The notes under the pieces were generated by a model. That model was given only the letters and a program-made list of their open reading frames with translations, was not told the DNA's origin and made no database searches. The translations under genes were made by a program, and so were the position numbers. Below, piece by piece: positions 42,060 to 51,686 of a DNA stretch of 64,000 bases. Source of the DNA: Oscillospiraceae bacterium (GTDB lineage Bacteria; Bacillota; Clostridia; Oscillospirales; Oscillospiraceae). The first letter of the stretch is position 1; the number at the start of each line of letters is the position of its first letter. The stretch spans positions 1-64,000 of the forward strand of contig CADBJU010000021.1 in the NCBI GenBank assembly GCA_902795045.1, written 5' to 3'.

Positions 42060-42854
42060 TTATAACGCCTCATGGGAAGAGGCAACCAGGGCGGAAATGT
42101 CAAATTTTTTCATTTCTCCTGCATGATTTTTCAGATGGCACAGATATTCGATGTTTCCCTCCGGCCCCTTGATGGGCGAGAAGTCCAGCCCCTCGACCGT
42201 GAGTCCCGCCTCGGGCACGAAGTCCAGGATCTCCCGGATCACGCGCTCATGCACCGCGCTGTCGCGCACGACGCCCTTTTTCCCGACCTCCTCGCGCCCG
42301 GCCTCAAACTGGGGCTTGATGAGACAGATAAAATCCGCGTCCGGTATAAGCAGCGCCTTCACCGCCGGGATCACCAGGCGGATGGAGATGAAGGAGACAT
42401 CCATCACCGCAAGCTCGATAGGCTCCGGGATCTGCTCCTCGGTAACGTAGCGGAGATTCGTGCGCTCGAGGTTCACCACGCGCTCGTCCGTGCGAAGCTT
42501 CCAGGCAAGCTGCCCGTAGCCCACATCGACCGCGTAGACCTTCTTCGCGCCGTGCTGCAGCAGCACATCGGTAAAGCCGCCGGTGGACGCCCCGCAGTCC
42601 AGGCAGGTTTTCCCGGCGGGGTCCACCGGAAAGACCTTCAGCGCCTTGTCGAGCTTATAGCCGCCGCGGCTGACAAAGGGCAGCGGCTCGCCGTGCAGCT
42701 CGATCTTCGCCGCGGGGTCGACGGCTGTGCCGGGCTTATCCACGCGCTGGCCGTTGACGAAGATATTCCCGCTCATGATGGTGGTCTTGGCCCGCTCCCG
42801 GCTCTCGGTCAGGCCGAGGTCAAAGACCAGCTGATCCAGTCGTACCTTTTTCAT
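42060..42854 (-). CDS. tlyA: TlyA-family 2'-O-ribose rRNA methyltransferase
   Basis: A 264-residue protein (also called YqxC or hemolysin A). N-terminal S4 RNA-binding domain (RLDQLVFDLGLTESRERAKTTIM), then an FtsJ-like methyltransferase domain with LDCGASTGGFTDVLLQHGAKKVYAVDVGYGQL (SAM site) and VMDVSFISIRLV. Overlaps dxs by 4 bases. Confidence 0.94.
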   Translation of the reverse strand: MKKVRLDQLVFDLGLTESRERAKTTIMSGNIFVNGQRVDKPGTAVDPAAKIELHGEPLPFVSRGGYKLDKALKVFPVDPAGKTCLDCGASTGGFTDVLLQHGAKKVYAVDVGYGQLAWKLRTDERVVNLERTNLRYVTEEQIPEPIELAVMDVSFISIRLVIPAVKALLIPDADFICLIKPQFEAGREEVGKKGVVRDSAVHERVIREILDFVPEAGLTVEGLDFSPIKGPEGNIEYLCHLKNHAGEMKKFDISALVASSHEAL

Positions 42855-44704
42855 TCGTCCACCGTTTCACGTCCGCACAGTGCCAGGGCCGTACGTGTAA
42901 TGGCGCGGGCGTCGATGCCGTAATCGCGGCGCAGCTCCGCCACTGTGCCGTGGGGAATGACGCCGTCGCCGAGGTTCAAAAGCTTTGCGCCCTGAAGCGA
43001 AAGCCCGTTTTCGGCACAGGCTGAGAGGATGCGTTCGCCGACGCACCCGGCGGCACAGACCTCCTCCGCCATGAGGAGCCTGCCCGTTTTGCGCAGTGAC
43101 GAAAGCACTCCGGCATAGGCGTTGGGGAATACGATGCCGAGCTTCACGATCTCGGTCGAGACGCCGAGTGCCGACAGACTGTCCGCCGCGTCCAGGGCCT
43201 CGTTGACCATGGTGCCGTAGCAGACAATGGTGAGGTCCGCCCCCTCGCGCACCACGCTTTCCGCGCTGACGGCGCAGTCGCGCCAGCGGCCTTCGCCGCC
43301 GCGGGGGTAGCGTACCGCCGCCGGGCCGGAAACGCTGTGCAGGGCATGACCCAGCATCTCCCGAAGCTCCGCATAGTTTGCCGGGCACAGTACCGTCATG
43401 CCGGGCACCATGCCGAGATAGCTGATATCGAAGAGCCCCTGGTGGGTTTCGCCGTCGCTGCCGACAAGGCCGGCCCTGTCCACGCACAGTACCGCGTGGA
43501 GCTTTTGAAGCGCCAGATCATGGATGAGCATGTCGATGCCGCGCTGCAGAAAGCTCGAGTACACGGCGAAGACCGGCACGAGGCCCTGCTTTGCCATGGC
43601 CGCCGCCATCGTGACGGCGTGTCCCTCGGCGATGCCCACGTCAAAGAAGCGGTCGGGATACTTGTTCTGGAAGCATTCCGTCCCCGTGCCGCCCGCCATG
43701 GCCGCAGTGATCGTGACGATGCGGGGGTCGCGCTCGGCATACTGGCACAGGTACTCCCCCATTTTGTCCGAGAAGGTCACGCCGACGGGCGAAAGCTCAC
43801 CGGTGTTGGGATTGAAGGTGCCGACACCGTGGTACTTGTCCGGGTGCGCCTCGGCATAGGGACAGCCCTTGCCCTTTTTCGTCAGCACATGCAGCAGCAC
43901 CGGCTTCTGCAGATCCTTTGCCAGGCGGATGGCGTTTTCCAGCTGCTCAAGATCGTGTCCGTCGACAGGGCCAAGATAGTAAAGTCCCATGTCGCTGAAC
44001 ACATTGCTCGGCAGTACGCGGGATTTGAGCCATTCCTTGCTGTTGTGTGCAATATCGTATGCCCAGCGGGTCCGGGCGGAGGCGCTGCGGAACCATTTTT
44101 TGAAATTGATGTAGCCGGGCTTGATGCGAAGCGACTGCAGGAGTCTCGCCGTGCCGCCCACATTCTCGCTGATGGACATGTTGTTGTCGTTGAGAATGAT
44201 GACCAGCGGCTCACCGCTGGAAGCAGCGTTGCACAGTCCCTCATAGGAAAGCCCGCCCGTGAGCGCGCCGTCGCCGATGAGGGCGACCACGTCATAATCT
44301 GCGTGCTGGAGGGTGCGCGCCTTCGCCATGCCGACCGCCGCCGAGACGGAGGCGGAGGCGTGACCGGCGATAAAGGCGTCATCCGGCGCCTCGTTCGGCT
44401 TGGGGAAGCCCGAGATGCCGTCATGCTGCCGCAGGGTCGGGAAGCTGTCGCGCCGCCCGGTAATGATCTTGTGGGTGTAGCACTGGTGCCCCACGTCAAA
44501 AACCAGCCGATCCTTTGTCGTGTCATAGACTCGGTGGAGGGCGACGGTGAGCTCAACGGTGCCGAGGTTGGAGGCGAGGTGCCCGCCGGTGCGGGAGATG
44601 CAGTCGACCTCAAAGCGGCGCAGCTCGGCGCACAAGGTCTCAAGCTCCTCCCTGCTCAGTTTTTTGATATCTTCAGATGAATTGACTTTCTCTATAATAC
44701 TCAA
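42851..44704 (-). CDS. dxs: 1-deoxy-D-xylulose-5-phosphate synthase
   Basis: First enzyme of the MEP isoprenoid pathway: condenses pyruvate and glyceraldehyde 3-phosphate using thiamine diphosphate. 617 residues, normal length. TPP motif GDGALTGGLSYEGLCNA...NDNNMSI, the catalytic His region HVGHQCYTHKI, and the C-terminal transketolase domain (DRAGLVGSDGETHQG). TTG start with AGGGGA upstream. ispA precedes it. Confidence 0.95.
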   Translation of the reverse strand: MSIIEKVNSSEDIKKLSREELETLCAELRRFEVDCISRTGGHLASNLGTVELTVALHRVYDTTKDRLVFDVGHQCYTHKIITGRRDSFPTLRQHDGISGFPKPNEAPDDAFIAGHASASVSAAVGMAKARTLQHADYDVVALIGDGALTGGLSYEGLCNAASSGEPLVIILNDNNMSISENVGGTARLLQSLRIKPGYINFKKWFRSASARTRWAYDIAHNSKEWLKSRVLPSNVFSDMGLYYLGPVDGHDLEQLENAIRLAKDLQKPVLLHVLTKKGKGCPYAEAHPDKYHGVGTFNPNTGELSPVGVTFSDKMGEYLCQYAERDPRIVTITAAMAGGTGTECFQNKYPDRFFDVGIAEGHAVTMAAAMAKQGLVPVFAVYSSFLQRGIDMLIHDLALQKLHAVLCVDRAGLVGSDGETHQGLFDISYLGMVPGMTVLCPANYAELREMLGHALHSVSGPAAVRYPRGGEGRWRDCAVSAESVVREGADLTIVCYGTMVNEALDAADSLSALGVSTEIVKLGIVFPNAYAGVLSSLRKTGRLLMAEEVCAAGCVGERILSACAENGLSLQGAKLLNLGDGVIPHGTVAELRRDYGIDARAITRTALALCGRETVDE

Positions 44705-44747
44705 ATCGTTCCCCTGAATAACCCCGCTTAAGCGGTTTTTATCGGTA

Positions 44748-45617
44748 TTATCTGTCTCTCACCGACAGTTTATCTGCGAGCTGCTCGAGAAAAGCGGTGT
44801 CTTCAAAGCCCTCCTTGAGGCTGTCCTTGGCAGACTGCGTGAGTCGCCGGACGGTCTCCTCACAGCCTTTCTCCCCGAGCAGGACCATGTAGGTATTCTT
44901 GTGTTCCTGTTCGTCCGAGCCGATGGGCTTGCCCAGCTTTTCCTCGGTACTCAGGACATCCAGCATGTCGTCCCGGATCTGGAAGGCCATGCCGATGGAG
45001 GTGCCGAATTGCCCGGCAGCGTCCAGCATACGCTGATTGCCGCCCGCTGCGGCCACGCCCATCCGGCAGGCCGCCGCCAGAAGCGCGCCTGTCTTGCCGC
45101 TGTTGATGTCGGTCAGCTCCTGCTCGGTAAGATCGCGGCCCTCCCAGAGCATGTCGAGGTACTGGCCGCAGCACATACCGTTAAGGCCCACGGCGTCGGC
45201 CAGGATCCCGGCGCACGCCGCCCTTCTTTCGGCGGGCAGGTCCGAGCGCAGGATGGTCCCGAAGGCCTCGGCCTGGAGGGTGTCGCCCGCGAGGGTCGCG
45301 GTGCACTCGCCGTAGACCACATGGTTCGTGGGCTTGCCGCGGCGGAGCTCGTCGTTATCCATGCAGGGCAGATCGTCGTGGATGAGGCTGTAGGTGTGCA
45401 GCATCTCGACGGCACAGGCAACGGGCATGGCCTTGTCCACGTCGCCCCCCGCGATGCGGCAGAATTCCAGTACCAGCATGGGGCGGATGCGCTTGCCGCC
45501 TGCAAGGAGGCTGTAGCGCATGGCCTCGGCAAGGCCCGCCTGCGGCAGGTTTTCCGGCACACGGAAGCACTGCTCCAGCGCCGCTTCGATTTTCAGACGA
45601 TATTCTTCAGCCGTCAT
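44748..45617 (-). CDS. ispA: Farnesyl/geranyl diphosphate synthase
   Basis: Short-chain polyprenyl synthase, 289 residues. The first Asp-rich motif DDLPCMDNDELRRG and the second DDMLDVLSTEEKLGK bind magnesium-diphosphate. It feeds quinone and undecaprenyl-lipid synthesis. The ATG at 45617 follows GAGGACGGGA and overlaps the end of xseB. Confidence 0.94.
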   Translation of the reverse strand: MTAEEYRLKIEAALEQCFRVPENLPQAGLAEAMRYSLLAGGKRIRPMLVLEFCRIAGGDVDKAMPVACAVEMLHTYSLIHDDLPCMDNDELRRGKPTNHVVYGECTATLAGDTLQAEAFGTILRSDLPAERRAACAGILADAVGLNGMCCGQYLDMLWEGRDLTEQELTDINSGKTGALLAAACRMGVAAAGGNQRMLDAAGQFGTSIGMAFQIRDDMLDVLSTEEKLGKPIGSDEQEHKNTYMVLLGEKGCEETVRRLTQSAKDSLKEGFEDTAFLEQLADKLSVRDR

Positions 45618-45858
45618 TTTGGTTCCCGTCCTCAAAGTCACTTTCAATCGGTGCGCGGTCCGGCCCTTTTCTCAGCTTGACCACCTTCTGCTCGGCCTCA
45701 TCGAGCATTTTGCTGCAGGCTTTGATGAGGCCCGTCCCCTCCTCATAGAGGGCCAGGGAATCGTCCAGGGGCAGATCCCCTCTCTCAAGGTGCCGCACGA
45801 TCTCCTCGAGCCTGCCGAGGGCGTCTTCAAAGCGCGGCTCCTGTTTTTTCTGCGTCAT
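45607..45858 (-). CDS. xseB: Exodeoxyribonuclease VII small subunit
   Basis: An 83-residue partner of XseA for single-strand DNA degradation. The FEDALGRLEEIVRHLERGDLPLDDSLALYEEG motif is diagnostic. Overlaps xseA by 4 bases and ispA by 11 bases. Confidence 0.94.
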   Translation of the reverse strand: MTQKKQEPRFEDALGRLEEIVRHLERGDLPLDDSLALYEEGTGLIKACSKMLDEAEQKVVKLRKGPDRAPIESDFEDGNQNDG

Positions 45859-47063
45859 GTCGTACTCCTTCTTACGTCCTCCACCAGGCAGTCCGCGCTG
45901 CCGTCGGAAAGACGGAGTGTAATTTTGTCCCCGCTGTGCAGCTGCTCCGCGCTGCGGATGCTGTTGCCGCTTGCGTCATGCGTGATGGCGTAGCCGCGCG
46001 TCAGCACCTTCAGGGGGCTCATGGCGTCGAGCTTCGCCGTCGCCGCCACAAAGCGCTGCCGCTTTCCGGCGAGGATTATCTCCTCCGCCGCGGCAAGGCG
46101 CTCCCGGCTGCGGTCAAGCTCCATGCGGCGGTTGTCCACAAGGGTCATGGGGTCGGTCAAGACTCGGCGTCCCGCACAGGAGTCCAGCCGCTCTCGCAGG
46201 TTGTTCAGCTGCTTTCGCATACCCTGGGAGGCGCGCAGCTCATAGGCCGACAGAAGCTCCTCGATCTCCCGGCAGTCCGGCACAGCGATCTCGGCGGCGT
46301 TGGACGGGGTGGAGGCACGGCGGTCGGCCACATAGTCGGAAATGGTCACGTCCGGCTCGTGTCCCACAGCGGAGATGACCGGCAGGCGCGAGGCATAGAT
46401 GGCGCGGGCAACGCGCTCGTCGTTGAAGGCCCAGAGATCCTCGATCGAGCCGCCGCCGCGGCCCGTGATGATGAGGTCGGCCACGTCAAACTCATTGGCA
46501 TAGCGGATCGCCCCCGCTATCTCCGGCGGGGCCTCGGCTCCCTGCACCCGCACCGGCAGCAGCAGCACCTTTGCCAGCGGCCAGCGCTTGCCGAGAATAC
46601 GGATCATGTCGTGCACGGCGGCGCCGGCAGACGAGGTGATGATGGCGATGCGGCCCGGAAAGCGCGGCAGAGGCTTTTTGTGTTCCGGGGCAAAGAGGCC
46701 CTCCCCCTCCAGCTTTGCCTTGAGCTGCTCAAAGGCGATCTGCAGATCGCCGGTGCCCTCGGGCATGATCTGGGTCGCGTAGAGCTGATAGGCCCCGTCG
46801 CGCGGGTAAACCGTGACCCTCCCCCAGACCGTAACGCCCATGCCGTTTTCCGGCCGGAAGCGGAGCTTGGAGGCGCTGCTTTTGAACATGACGCACTTGA
46901 GGCTGCTCTCGCTGTCCTTGAGGGTAAAGTAGTGGTGGCCGGAGGGATAGATCTTGTAATTGGAAAGCTCCCCGCGCACACCGACGTTTGCAAGCGTCCG
47001 CTGGCTGTCCAGCAGATCCCGGATATAGAGGTTGAGGGCTGTAACGCTGAGCGTCTGATCCAT
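45855..47063 (-). CDS. xseA: Exodeoxyribonuclease VII large subunit
   Basis: Catalytic subunit of exonuclease VII, 402 residues. N-terminal OB fold (LSNYKIYPSGHHYFTLKD), the central nuclease motif (AVGHEPDVTISDYVADRRASTPSNAAE) and a C-terminal helical region. Starts directly after nusB. Confidence 0.95.
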   Translation of the reverse strand: MDQTLSVTALNLYIRDLLDSQRTLANVGVRGELSNYKIYPSGHHYFTLKDSESSLKCVMFKSSASKLRFRPENGMGVTVWGRVTVYPRDGAYQLYATQIMPEGTGDLQIAFEQLKAKLEGEGLFAPEHKKPLPRFPGRIAIITSSAGAAVHDMIRILGKRWPLAKVLLLPVRVQGAEAPPEIAGAIRYANEFDVADLIITGRGGGSIEDLWAFNDERVARAIYASRLPVISAVGHEPDVTISDYVADRRASTPSNAAEIAVPDCREIEELLSAYELRASQGMRKQLNNLRERLDSCAGRRVLTDPMTLVDNRRMELDRSRERLAAAEEIILAGKRQRFVAATAKLDAMSPLKVLTRGYAITHDASGNSIRSAEQLHSGDKITLRLSDGSADCLVEDVRRSTT

Positions 47064-47064
47064 C

Positions 47065-47514
47065 TCAGGTCTCCGACCGGCCCCGCATATAGCCGCCCAG
47101 AACGCCGTTTACAAAGGCGACGGTATCCGGCTCGTCATAGCCCTTGGCAAGCTCCACCGCCTCGTTGATGGCGGCGGAGTCCGGGATATCCTCCATGTAC
47201 ATGATCTCGCACAGGCAGCAGCGCAAAACCGCGAGTGCGGTTTTGGACATGCGCTCAAGGCGCCAGCCCTTGGCGTAGCTGCGGATCTGCTCGTCGATTT
47301 CATCCCGGTGCTCGTCGATCAGCGTGACAAGACGGGTGATGTAGGCAAGCTGCTTTTCGTCGGGAAACTCAGCGTAAAGCTCGTCCTCCTGGGCGAGGCT
47401 TTCATAGTGCTCCTTTTCAAAGAAACGGTCCAGGAGCTCATGCGGCTCTTCGCCTGTTGCGGCCGCGGCAAAGCCGAGCTGAATGGCGATCTCTCGCGCC
47501 GTTGTTCTGGTCAT
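47065..47514 (-). CDS. nusB: Transcription antitermination factor NusB
   Basis: A 149-residue all-helical protein that acts with NusE in rRNA antitermination. The C-terminal motif AINEAVELAKGYDEPDTVAFVNGVLG is typical. GGAGG precedes the ATG. Confidence 0.93.
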   Translation of the reverse strand: MTRTTAREIAIQLGFAAAATGEEPHELLDRFFEKEHYESLAQEDELYAEFPDEKQLAYITRLVTLIDEHRDEIDEQIRSYAKGWRLERMSKTALAVLRCCLCEIMYMEDIPDSAAINEAVELAKGYDEPDTVAFVNGVLGGYMRGRSET

Positions 47515-47531
47515 ACAAGTTTACCTCCGCT

Positions 47532-47894
47532 TTATTTTTCAAAGGAGATGCCGGAAACATGTACGTTGACCTCGGCATGCTCGATGCCGGTAGAGGCCTG
47601 CACCAGAGACATGACCTTATCCTGCACATCGCGCGCCACCTGTACGATATTGCTGCCGTAAAGAACGTTGATGATCACGTCGATGATGATCTTCTCGTCG
47701 ATAAACTGGACCTTCACGCCCTTGTTGACGCTCTTGAGGCCGATGAGCTCCGCAAGCTCCGCCCCGGCGGTATAGGAAAGGCCCGCCACGCCCTCAACCT
47801 CACTGACGGCGGATTTGACGACGTCGGTGATCACTTCTTCGGAGATGTTGATGCTGCCCTTTTCAGCCTGGCAGCAGATATAATTGTCGCCCAT
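47532..47894 (-). CDS. Asp23/Gls24-family envelope stress protein
   Basis: A 120-residue protein like YqhY of Bacillus, which lies at the same place before nusB. Motif GSINISEEVITDVVKSAVSEVEGVAGL. Thought to link membrane lipid or envelope state with growth; precise role unclear. GGAGG precedes the start. Confidence 0.9.
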   Translation of the reverse strand: MGDNYICCQAEKGSINISEEVITDVVKSAVSEVEGVAGLSYTAGAELAELIGLKSVNKGVKVQFIDEKIIIDVIINVLYGSNIVQVARDVQDKVMSLVQASTGIEHAEVNVHVSGISFEK

Positions 47895-48045
47895 GGATAA
47901 ACCTCCAAACTAAAATCAGTCTATTGTATCATATCGGGTAAAAAAAAGAAAGCTCTTTTCTCATAATCCTCCCTGAAAGCGAAAAAATATTCAGGCATCG
48001 CCCGCAGGCGCGCCTGAATATGATCCAGATATGCGATCTCCGCAT

Positions 48046-48129
48046 GTCATCCTGAGCGTCAGCGAAGGATCCTTTCGATGCGGCGAAGCAAAGATGAAAC
48101 AAAGATTCTTCGCTTCGCTCAGAATGACG
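48046..48129. repeat. CATCCTGAG-type palindromic repeat
   Basis: Starts GTCATCCTGAGCG and ends CGCTCAGAATGAC; the arms pair. Lies between the Asp23 gene and spoIIIAH. The rest of this gap (47895-48141) has no gene. Confidence 0.75.
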
Positions 48130-48141
48130 GTTTCAAAGCAG

Positions 48142-48684
48142 CTATGCTTTCACTTCAATGATGCTCAGCTGTGCGGGGCGGTAGTCCGTTTCGGTGCAGA
48201 TCACGTCCGTGATGCGCGCCACCGCCTCCTCGCTCAGGCCCTCCATGGGCGCGGGCACCGCCACCGTCACCTTGTCGGTTCCGATGTAGACCACGCAGTC
48301 GGCAAAGTTCTTTGCCAGCAGCAGGTTTTCGATCTGCGCCTCCTGCATCGAGCAGGCCGCCATGCTGGTGATGGCGCTCATGGCGCTGTCGATGGTCTCC
48401 TGAGAGGCCGATTCCGATGCCGCCGCGGTCTGCAGAAGCTCCAGCGCCTCGTCCCGGGAGACCTGCCTTGTAAGCCTCGCCTCGGCAAAGTACTCCGTGC
48501 CCGAGGTCATCAGCGTCTTTTCAAAGGCCGTCTGGGCGGCGAGCATGGCCTCATCCTCGGCGTAGACCATTTCCGCGTCGGGCTTTCCCCAGCGGCTGTT
48601 GTAGCTGTAGTTGAGCGCCACCGCAGCGCACACGAACATCATCACCGCCAGCATCGTCAGATTCCGCTTCCTGTTTTTTATCAT
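48142..48684 (-). CDS. spoIIIAH: Stage III sporulation protein AH
   Basis: A 180-residue mother-cell membrane protein that binds SpoIIQ of the forespore to form the feeding-tube channel. One N-terminal membrane helix (residues 9-27), then a YscJ/FliF-like ring-building domain (about 85-175). GGGGAGGAG precedes the start. Last gene of the spoIIIA operon. Confidence 0.92.
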   Translation of the reverse strand: MIKNRKRNLTMLAVMMFVCAAVALNYSYNSRWGKPDAEMVYAEDEAMLAAQTAFEKTLMTSGTEYFAEARLTRQVSRDEALELLQTAAASESASQETIDSAMSAITSMAACSMQEAQIENLLLAKNFADCVVYIGTDKVTVAVPAPMEGLSEEAVARITDVICTETDYRPAQLSIIEVKA

Positions 48685-48703
48685 GGTTGATTCTCCTCCC
48701 CGC

Positions 48704-49024
48704 TTAGTTTCTCAGCTTTAATATGATGATCTTATCCGAGCCAAAGCCAGTATATGCGCTCACGGCCCGGATCATGTCAAGCCGGACGGAGGCGTTCGAC
48801 GCGCCGCTGCAGGCCACCACCACGCCGCTTTCGGAGATGAGCACCTGCGTCTTTCCCACACCCTGGGTTTTGGACAGCAGCTCTGCCAGCGCCTCCTGCG
48901 CCGTAGGGACCGTGTCCTTCGGCTTTTCCGATGCGGGGATGAGCATGAGCGCAAGGCCTGCAAGCAGGATCAACAGCGGCAGCTTCCACTTTTCCACGAG
49001 CAGCAGCAGATTTTTCTTATTCAT
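48704..49024 (-). CDS. spoIIIAG: Stage III sporulation protein AG
   Basis: A 106-residue membrane protein that forms a large ring in the SpoIIIA-SpoIIQ channel. One N-terminal helix (residues 13-30) and a ring domain with KTQGVGKTQVLISESG. Short for the family because the usual insertion is missing. The ATG at 49024 overlaps the end of spoIIIAF. Confidence 0.9.
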   Translation of the reverse strand: MNKKNLLLLVEKWKLPLLILLAGLALMLIPASEKPKDTVPTAQEALAELLSKTQGVGKTQVLISESGVVVACSGASNASVRLDMIRAVSAYTGFGSDKIIILKLRN

Positions 49025-49496
49025 GGATGCGCCAGACCTGCCTCTCTGCCGGGATGCCGAGTTCGTCGGCGGTAAGTTTACATAATTCCTGTATTTGCGT
49101 TTCATCACCGTCAGCCGTGATATCCGCCGACCAGGGCAGCCATTCGCCGTCCGCGTCAAGCCGCAGCTCCACCGCGGCAGTATGGATCGTAAGCCCCAGC
49201 TCACGACCCCGGTCGGTGATGTAGTTTTCACAGTTATCTTGTAGAAGCATCTTTGTCAGACTATCCTTCGTCTCGGCGGCACGGCTTGTGATCTCTGCCT
49301 CGGCGCTCGAGAAACGCGCCTGCTCCAGGCTCAGAAGATCATAGTCGATCTCCCGGATGGGGGCGAGCACTGCGGCGGCGAGCGCCGCCGTGCAGAAAAG
49401 CTTCAGGGCGCGGCGCGCGCCGCCCTCCGGGCAGAGCCATAAAACGGCGCCCGAGAAGAAGGACAGGCCCACCAGTGTTCTCAGCGCGTTTTGCAT
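49017..49496 (-). CDS. spoIIIAF: Stage III sporulation protein AF
   Basis: A 159-residue mother-cell membrane protein: two N-terminal helices (residues 8-22 and 28-46) and a small extracytoplasmic ring-building domain. Assigned from position and this pattern more than from single motifs. Overlaps AG by 8 bases and AE by 1 base. Confidence 0.88.
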   Translation of the reverse strand: MQNALRTLVGLSFFSGAVLWLCPEGGARRALKLFCTAALAAAVLAPIREIDYDLLSLEQARFSSAEAEITSRAAETKDSLTKMLLQDNCENYITDRGRELGLTIHTAAVELRLDADGEWLPWSADITADGDETQIQELCKLTADELGIPAERQVWRIHE

Positions 49497-50587
49497 CAGG
49501 CCACCACCTTCATTGCCACGGCGAAGGACAGAAAGAGCATGACCGCGTTTGCGCCGAGAAGGCCCATCAGAAGCCCCACCGCGCCGTCGATGCCCTTAAA
49601 CAGGCGCTGCAGCTGCGGGCTTTGCGTTGACTCCGCCACGGCGGCGACCGCCTTGAAGAGCAGGCCCTTCACCGACAGCACCGCAAAAGGTCCCGCGCAC
49701 ACAGCACACACGGCGATAAGCCCGAAGGCGCCCATGCAGCCCGCCACCACCGAGCCCGCCGCGAGCACCGCCGACGACGCGTCCGACAGCATGCCGCCCA
49801 CCACGGGAAGCGCCGAGGACATGACCGTGCGCGTTGCCTTGACGGCCGCGGCGTCCATCCTGGCGGTGATCAGCGAGCTCATGCCGAGCAGAGCGGTAAA
49901 GGCCAGGGTCGTCCAGGTCAGCGCCGTTTTGGCGGCCCATTTCGTGAGCTTCGCAACGGCTGCGAGCATGGGGTTTGGGAACACCACATCCGCCAGCGTG
50001 AGGGACAGCGTCGCGTAGATCATCGGGATCACCGCCTTGCGGGAAATGCTCATCATCACATCCAGCGCGAGGGCCGCCTGCGCGTAGCCGACAGCGGCGG
50101 AGCTCACGCCCCCGCTTGCCGCCGCGGCGGTATAGACCGCGGGCAGGGCCGCGCGGGAGTAGTCCGAGAGGCGGAAAACCGCGTCGCTTGTCTGCGTGAC
50201 CAGGCTGCTCATGCCGCCGGTCAGCAGAACCGCCGCGAGGCACACGGCACAGATTTCGATCATGCCGCGCGTTTTTTCGTCCGGGCAGACGGAACAGGCA
50301 AAGGCGCCGAAAAACACCAGCGCCAAAAGCTTGGAGGCAAAGCCCAGCTCTTCATGAAGCTGTGCCTTGAGCTTTGCGGCAAAGCTTTTCCATAAGCGCT
50401 TCAAGGCGGCGCTCACATCGTAGCCGCCCGCGGAGATCGCGCCGCCGATCTCCCGCTCCTCGTCGCTCAATCCGCTCTGCATCTGGGCGGGATCGAAAAT
50501 TTCAAGTGTCCGGTCAGTGCTTGCCTCCGCACGGGCACCGCCGCAGAACAGAGGGAGAAGAAGCAGCAAAAGCAGCAGTTTTTTCAC
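49496..50587 (-). CDS. spoIIIAE: Stage III sporulation protein AE
   Basis: A 363-residue polytopic membrane protein of the channel complex: signal-like N-terminus (LLLLLLLLPLF), then about seven membrane segments from residue 90. The GTG at 50587 overlaps the spoIIIAD stop (GTGA), giving coupling. Confidence 0.92.
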   Translation of the reverse strand: MKKLLLLLLLLPLFCGGARAEASTDRTLEIFDPAQMQSGLSDEEREIGGAISAGGYDVSAALKRLWKSFAAKLKAQLHEELGFASKLLALVFFGAFACSVCPDEKTRGMIEICAVCLAAVLLTGGMSSLVTQTSDAVFRLSDYSRAALPAVYTAAAASGGVSSAAVGYAQAALALDVMMSISRKAVIPMIYATLSLTLADVVFPNPMLAAVAKLTKWAAKTALTWTTLAFTALLGMSSLITARMDAAAVKATRTVMSSALPVVGGMLSDASSAVLAAGSVVAGCMGAFGLIAVCAVCAGPFAVLSVKGLLFKAVAAVAESTQSPQLQRLFKGIDGAVGLLMGLLGANAVMLFLSFAVAMKVVA

Positions 50588-50970
50588 AGCATACCGCCTA
50601 TCGTCGTCATGAGGCTGAGGATCATGGGCATGGCCACTGCGGCGGCGCAAAGGCTCCCCGCCGTCTCCACCGCCGCGGCAAGGGCGGACTGGGAGGCGTC
50701 GCGGCAGAGATCGGCCCCGGCTTTACTGGTCACAGCAATGCCGAGACACTTGAGCATGGGCAGAAGCTCGGCGGCGCTGCTGCCGAAAATCTGCTGTGCC
50801 TGACGAAGCGCCTGCAGAAGCTCGTCCATCACCCCGCCGCAGGCGAGCAGCAGCACGATTACCGTCACGGTGCTGAGGGCAAAGGAGAGCTCGGGATTCA
50901 TGCGGCGGATCATCAAAATCACAAGGGCGCTGAAAACCGCCAGCGCCGCGCATTTCATCAAAAGCTCCAT
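50584..50970 (-). CDS. spoIIIAD: Stage III sporulation protein AD
   Basis: A 128-residue membrane protein with three to four helices, like SpoIIIAC/AD export-gate-like proteins. Typical KCLGIAVTSKAGADLCRDASQSALAAAVETAG stretch. Starts 1 base from spoIIIAC. Confidence 0.92.
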   Translation of the reverse strand: MELLMKCAALAVFSALVILMIRRMNPELSFALSTVTVIVLLLACGGVMDELLQALRQAQQIFGSSAAELLPMLKCLGIAVTSKAGADLCRDASQSALAAAVETAGSLCAAAVAMPMILSLMTTIGGML

Positions 50971-51165
50971 CTATAACCCGAACAGCGTCTTGATCATGTG
51001 AAAAAGCTCACTGATCTTCTGCACCACGACCATCAGCACCACGACCAGCGCGGCGATCGTCGTCATCAGCGCCTGCTCCTCCCTGCCCGAGCGCTGCAGC
51101 AGGATATTCAGCACCGCGACGAGGATCCCCACTGCGGCGATTTTGAAAATCAGATCGACATCCAT
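50971..51165 (-). CDS. spoIIIAC: Stage III sporulation protein AC
   Basis: A 64-residue protein with two membrane helices (IFKIAAVGILVAVLNILL; LVVVLMVVVQKISELF). AGGAGA precedes the start. Confidence 0.93.
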   Translation of the reverse strand: MDVDLIFKIAAVGILVAVLNILLQRSGREEQALMTTIAALVVVLMVVVQKISELFHMIKTLFGL

Positions 51166-51173
51166 GTATTCTC

Positions 51174-51686
51174 CTAAATCAGGTAAATACCCAGCAGCAG
51201 CGAGGCCGAGAAGGACAGGCCCAGGATCAGATGCGTCTCCTGCGTCTGGCCGCTTTGCCTTTTATCGAGGTGCTGCCTCAGGTGAAGGCGGCAGGTATCA
51301 AGGGCATCGAGCTGGGTCGCGGGATCGTAGCGCCCCAGCACGCCGCCCAGGCTTGCTAACTCCCGCTTCGCGTCGTCTTCCAGGAACCCCGCATTTTGCT
51401 CCAGCTCCTGCTGCCACAGCTCCCGGAAACTGCGTTTTCCCAGCTTATCCATGGCGGCGCTCAGGGCACGGACAAATGCTTGAGCCTGCCCTGTGCATTG
51501 CTGGGATAAAGCTTCCAGCAGTGCGGGCATGGGCGAGCCGTCGCTTTCCAGCAGACCGCGCAGCTGCTCGAGCATGTCGCAGAAGCTTCGCAGGGCCTCC
51601 GTCCGGGCGGCGGCTTCGGCAATGCGCCCGCGGGCGAACAGGGCCGCCGCCAGCTGCAGCAGCACAAAGCCCACTAGCCGCGTCAC
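51174..51686 (-). CDS. spoIIIAB: Stage III sporulation protein AB
   Basis: A 170-residue mother-cell protein, similar in fold to type II secretion F-domain parts, with a membrane helix at each end. The GTG start overlaps spoIIIAA by 4 bases. Confidence 0.9.
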   Translation of the reverse strand: MTRLVGFVLLQLAAALFARGRIAEAAARTEALRSFCDMLEQLRGLLESDGSPMPALLEALSQQCTGQAQAFVRALSAAMDKLGKRSFRELWQQELEQNAGFLEDDAKRELASLGGVLGRYDPATQLDALDTCRLHLRQHLDKRQSGQTQETHLILGLSFSASLLLGIYLI